A program made the translations under genes and the position numbers. Below, piece by piece: positions 63,592 through 64,000 of a stretch of DNA of 64,000 bases. Positions within the stretch are counted from its first letter, which is position 1, and each line of letters begins with the position of its first letter. Source of the stretch: Vibrio penaeicida (GTDB taxonomy: Bacteria; Pseudomonadota; Gammaproteobacteria; Enterobacterales; Vibrionaceae); assembly GCF_030689305.1 (NCBI RefSeq), contig NZ_JAUYVM010000014.1, forward strand, positions 62,001 through 126,000. The letters run 5' to 3'. The notes beneath the pieces were generated by a model. That model did not search any database, was not told the DNA's origin, and was given only the letters and a program-made list of their open reading frames with translations.

Positions 63592-64000
63592 ATGAAACTG
63601 AATTGCGATATGGGTGAGTCCTTTGGCGGTTGGGCCAAAGGACAGGATTCTCACGTCATGCCTTTTATCGACATGGCAAACATTGCGTGTGGTTTTCACG
63701 CTTCAGACCCACTGACCATGGACAAAACTGTTCGCATGGCCGTCGAGAACAACGTAAAAATTGGTGCGCACCCTGGCTACCCCGATCTGATTGGGTTTGG
63801 GCGTCGCAACATGGATATTGCACCGCAAGAGCTTGAAGCCATATTGATTTACCAAATTGGCGCTCTGGATGCGATTTGCCAAAAACACGGCACTGAAGTC
63901 AGCTACATCAAACCTCACGGTGCAATGTACAACCAGATGATGAAAGACAAAACCATTCTGTCGACTATCATGAAAACGGTTCGTAAAGTTCGTCCTCTTT
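63592..64000 (+). CDS. pxpA: 5-oxoprolinase subunit A (LamB/YcsF family), cut by window edge
   Basis: The first 136 codons of PxpA, running off the right edge. It starts MKLNCDMGESFGGW and includes ANIACGFHASDP, KIGAHPGYPD and VSYIKPHGAMYN, which are the LamB/YcsF signatures. PxpA is one of three subunits (PxpABC) that open 5-oxoproline to glutamate with ATP. pxpB and pxpC are expected just outside the window. It follows the TRAP genes closely, supporting a 5-oxoproline uptake and use operon. Confidence 0.95.
   Translation, partial: MKLNCDMGESFGGWAKGQDSHVMPFIDMANIACGFHASDPLTMDKTVRMAVENNVKIGAHPGYPDLIGFGRRNMDIAPQELEAILIYQIGALDAICQKHGTEVSYIKPHGAMYNQMMKDKTILSTIMKTVRKVRPL

Overview
The window looks like a chromosomal segment of a marine Vibrio. 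The reasons are protein similarity recognised by eye (OmpU-type porin, GH18 chitinase with CBM5/12, a second secDF pair, a zwf-pgl-gnd operon), moderate GC, and many intergenic hairpins. From memory, zwf-pgl-gnd and the second secDF lie on the small chromosome of V. cholerae, so chromosome II is my inference. No rRNA, tRNA, CRISPR array, integrase or transposase was seen.

Layout. 1-11.2 kb: tail of a membrane protein; a 1053-residue XRE-HTH/STAND-ATPase/TPR regulator; a reverse-strand block with a stefin/cystatin-like protein, an FAD oxidoreductase, a chemotaxis receptor and a prolyl oligopeptidase. 11.6-20.8 kb: orphan ABC sugar-type binding protein, HAD phosphatase, GNAT, GlpR-type repressor, ribokinase plus AraC regulator, YHS protein, MFS transporter, and a collagen-repeat lipoprotein with a small neighbour. 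21.6-30.1 kb: two acetyltransferases, secreted chitinase, DUF457 membrane protein, a 43-residue small ORF, LysE exporter and AraC regulator. 30.2-33.9 kb: oxidative pentose-phosphate operon. 34.2-43 kb: phosphotransferase, PilZ protein, cold-shock protein, an scsB-scsD-scsC thiol-redox operon, EamA transporter, degenerate EAL protein. 43.5-51.6 kb: porin, then a graspetide cluster. 51.6-58.5 kb: exporters, secD-secF, PTS glucose-type IIBC. 58.8-64 kb: a LysR regulator, D-glutamate-cyclase-like protein, TRAP transporter and pxpA (cut by the window edge), which together suggest 5-oxoproline uptake and breakdown.

The most exciting system is the cluster at 44.9-51.6 kb. Three small precursors share a PFFxxFIE leader motif, a double-glycine cleavage site and in total seven copies of a (T/S)-x-K-x-P-S-D-x-D-E-G core. 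They are followed by two ATP-grasp ligases that look like the microviridin amide- and ester-forming pair, an HlyD-type membrane fusion protein and a C39-peptidase ABC exporter. The core lies between marinostatin (TMRYPSDSDE) and microviridin (TxKYPSDWEE), so this is a multi-core, marinostatin-like protease-inhibitor pathway. A stefin-like protein elsewhere in the window may be a second protease inhibitor.

A second striking signal is a 266-280 bp palindromic element present in three full copies (23.2, 28.3 and 37.3 kb) plus terminal relics (14.2, 18.2, 58.7 kb). Its two internal helices carry paired, compensatory differences between copies. One copy supplies the last codons and stop of a LysE gene. 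A third, subtler pattern is degenerate 15-16 bp tandem repeats sitting between a stop codon and a terminator at three or more loci.
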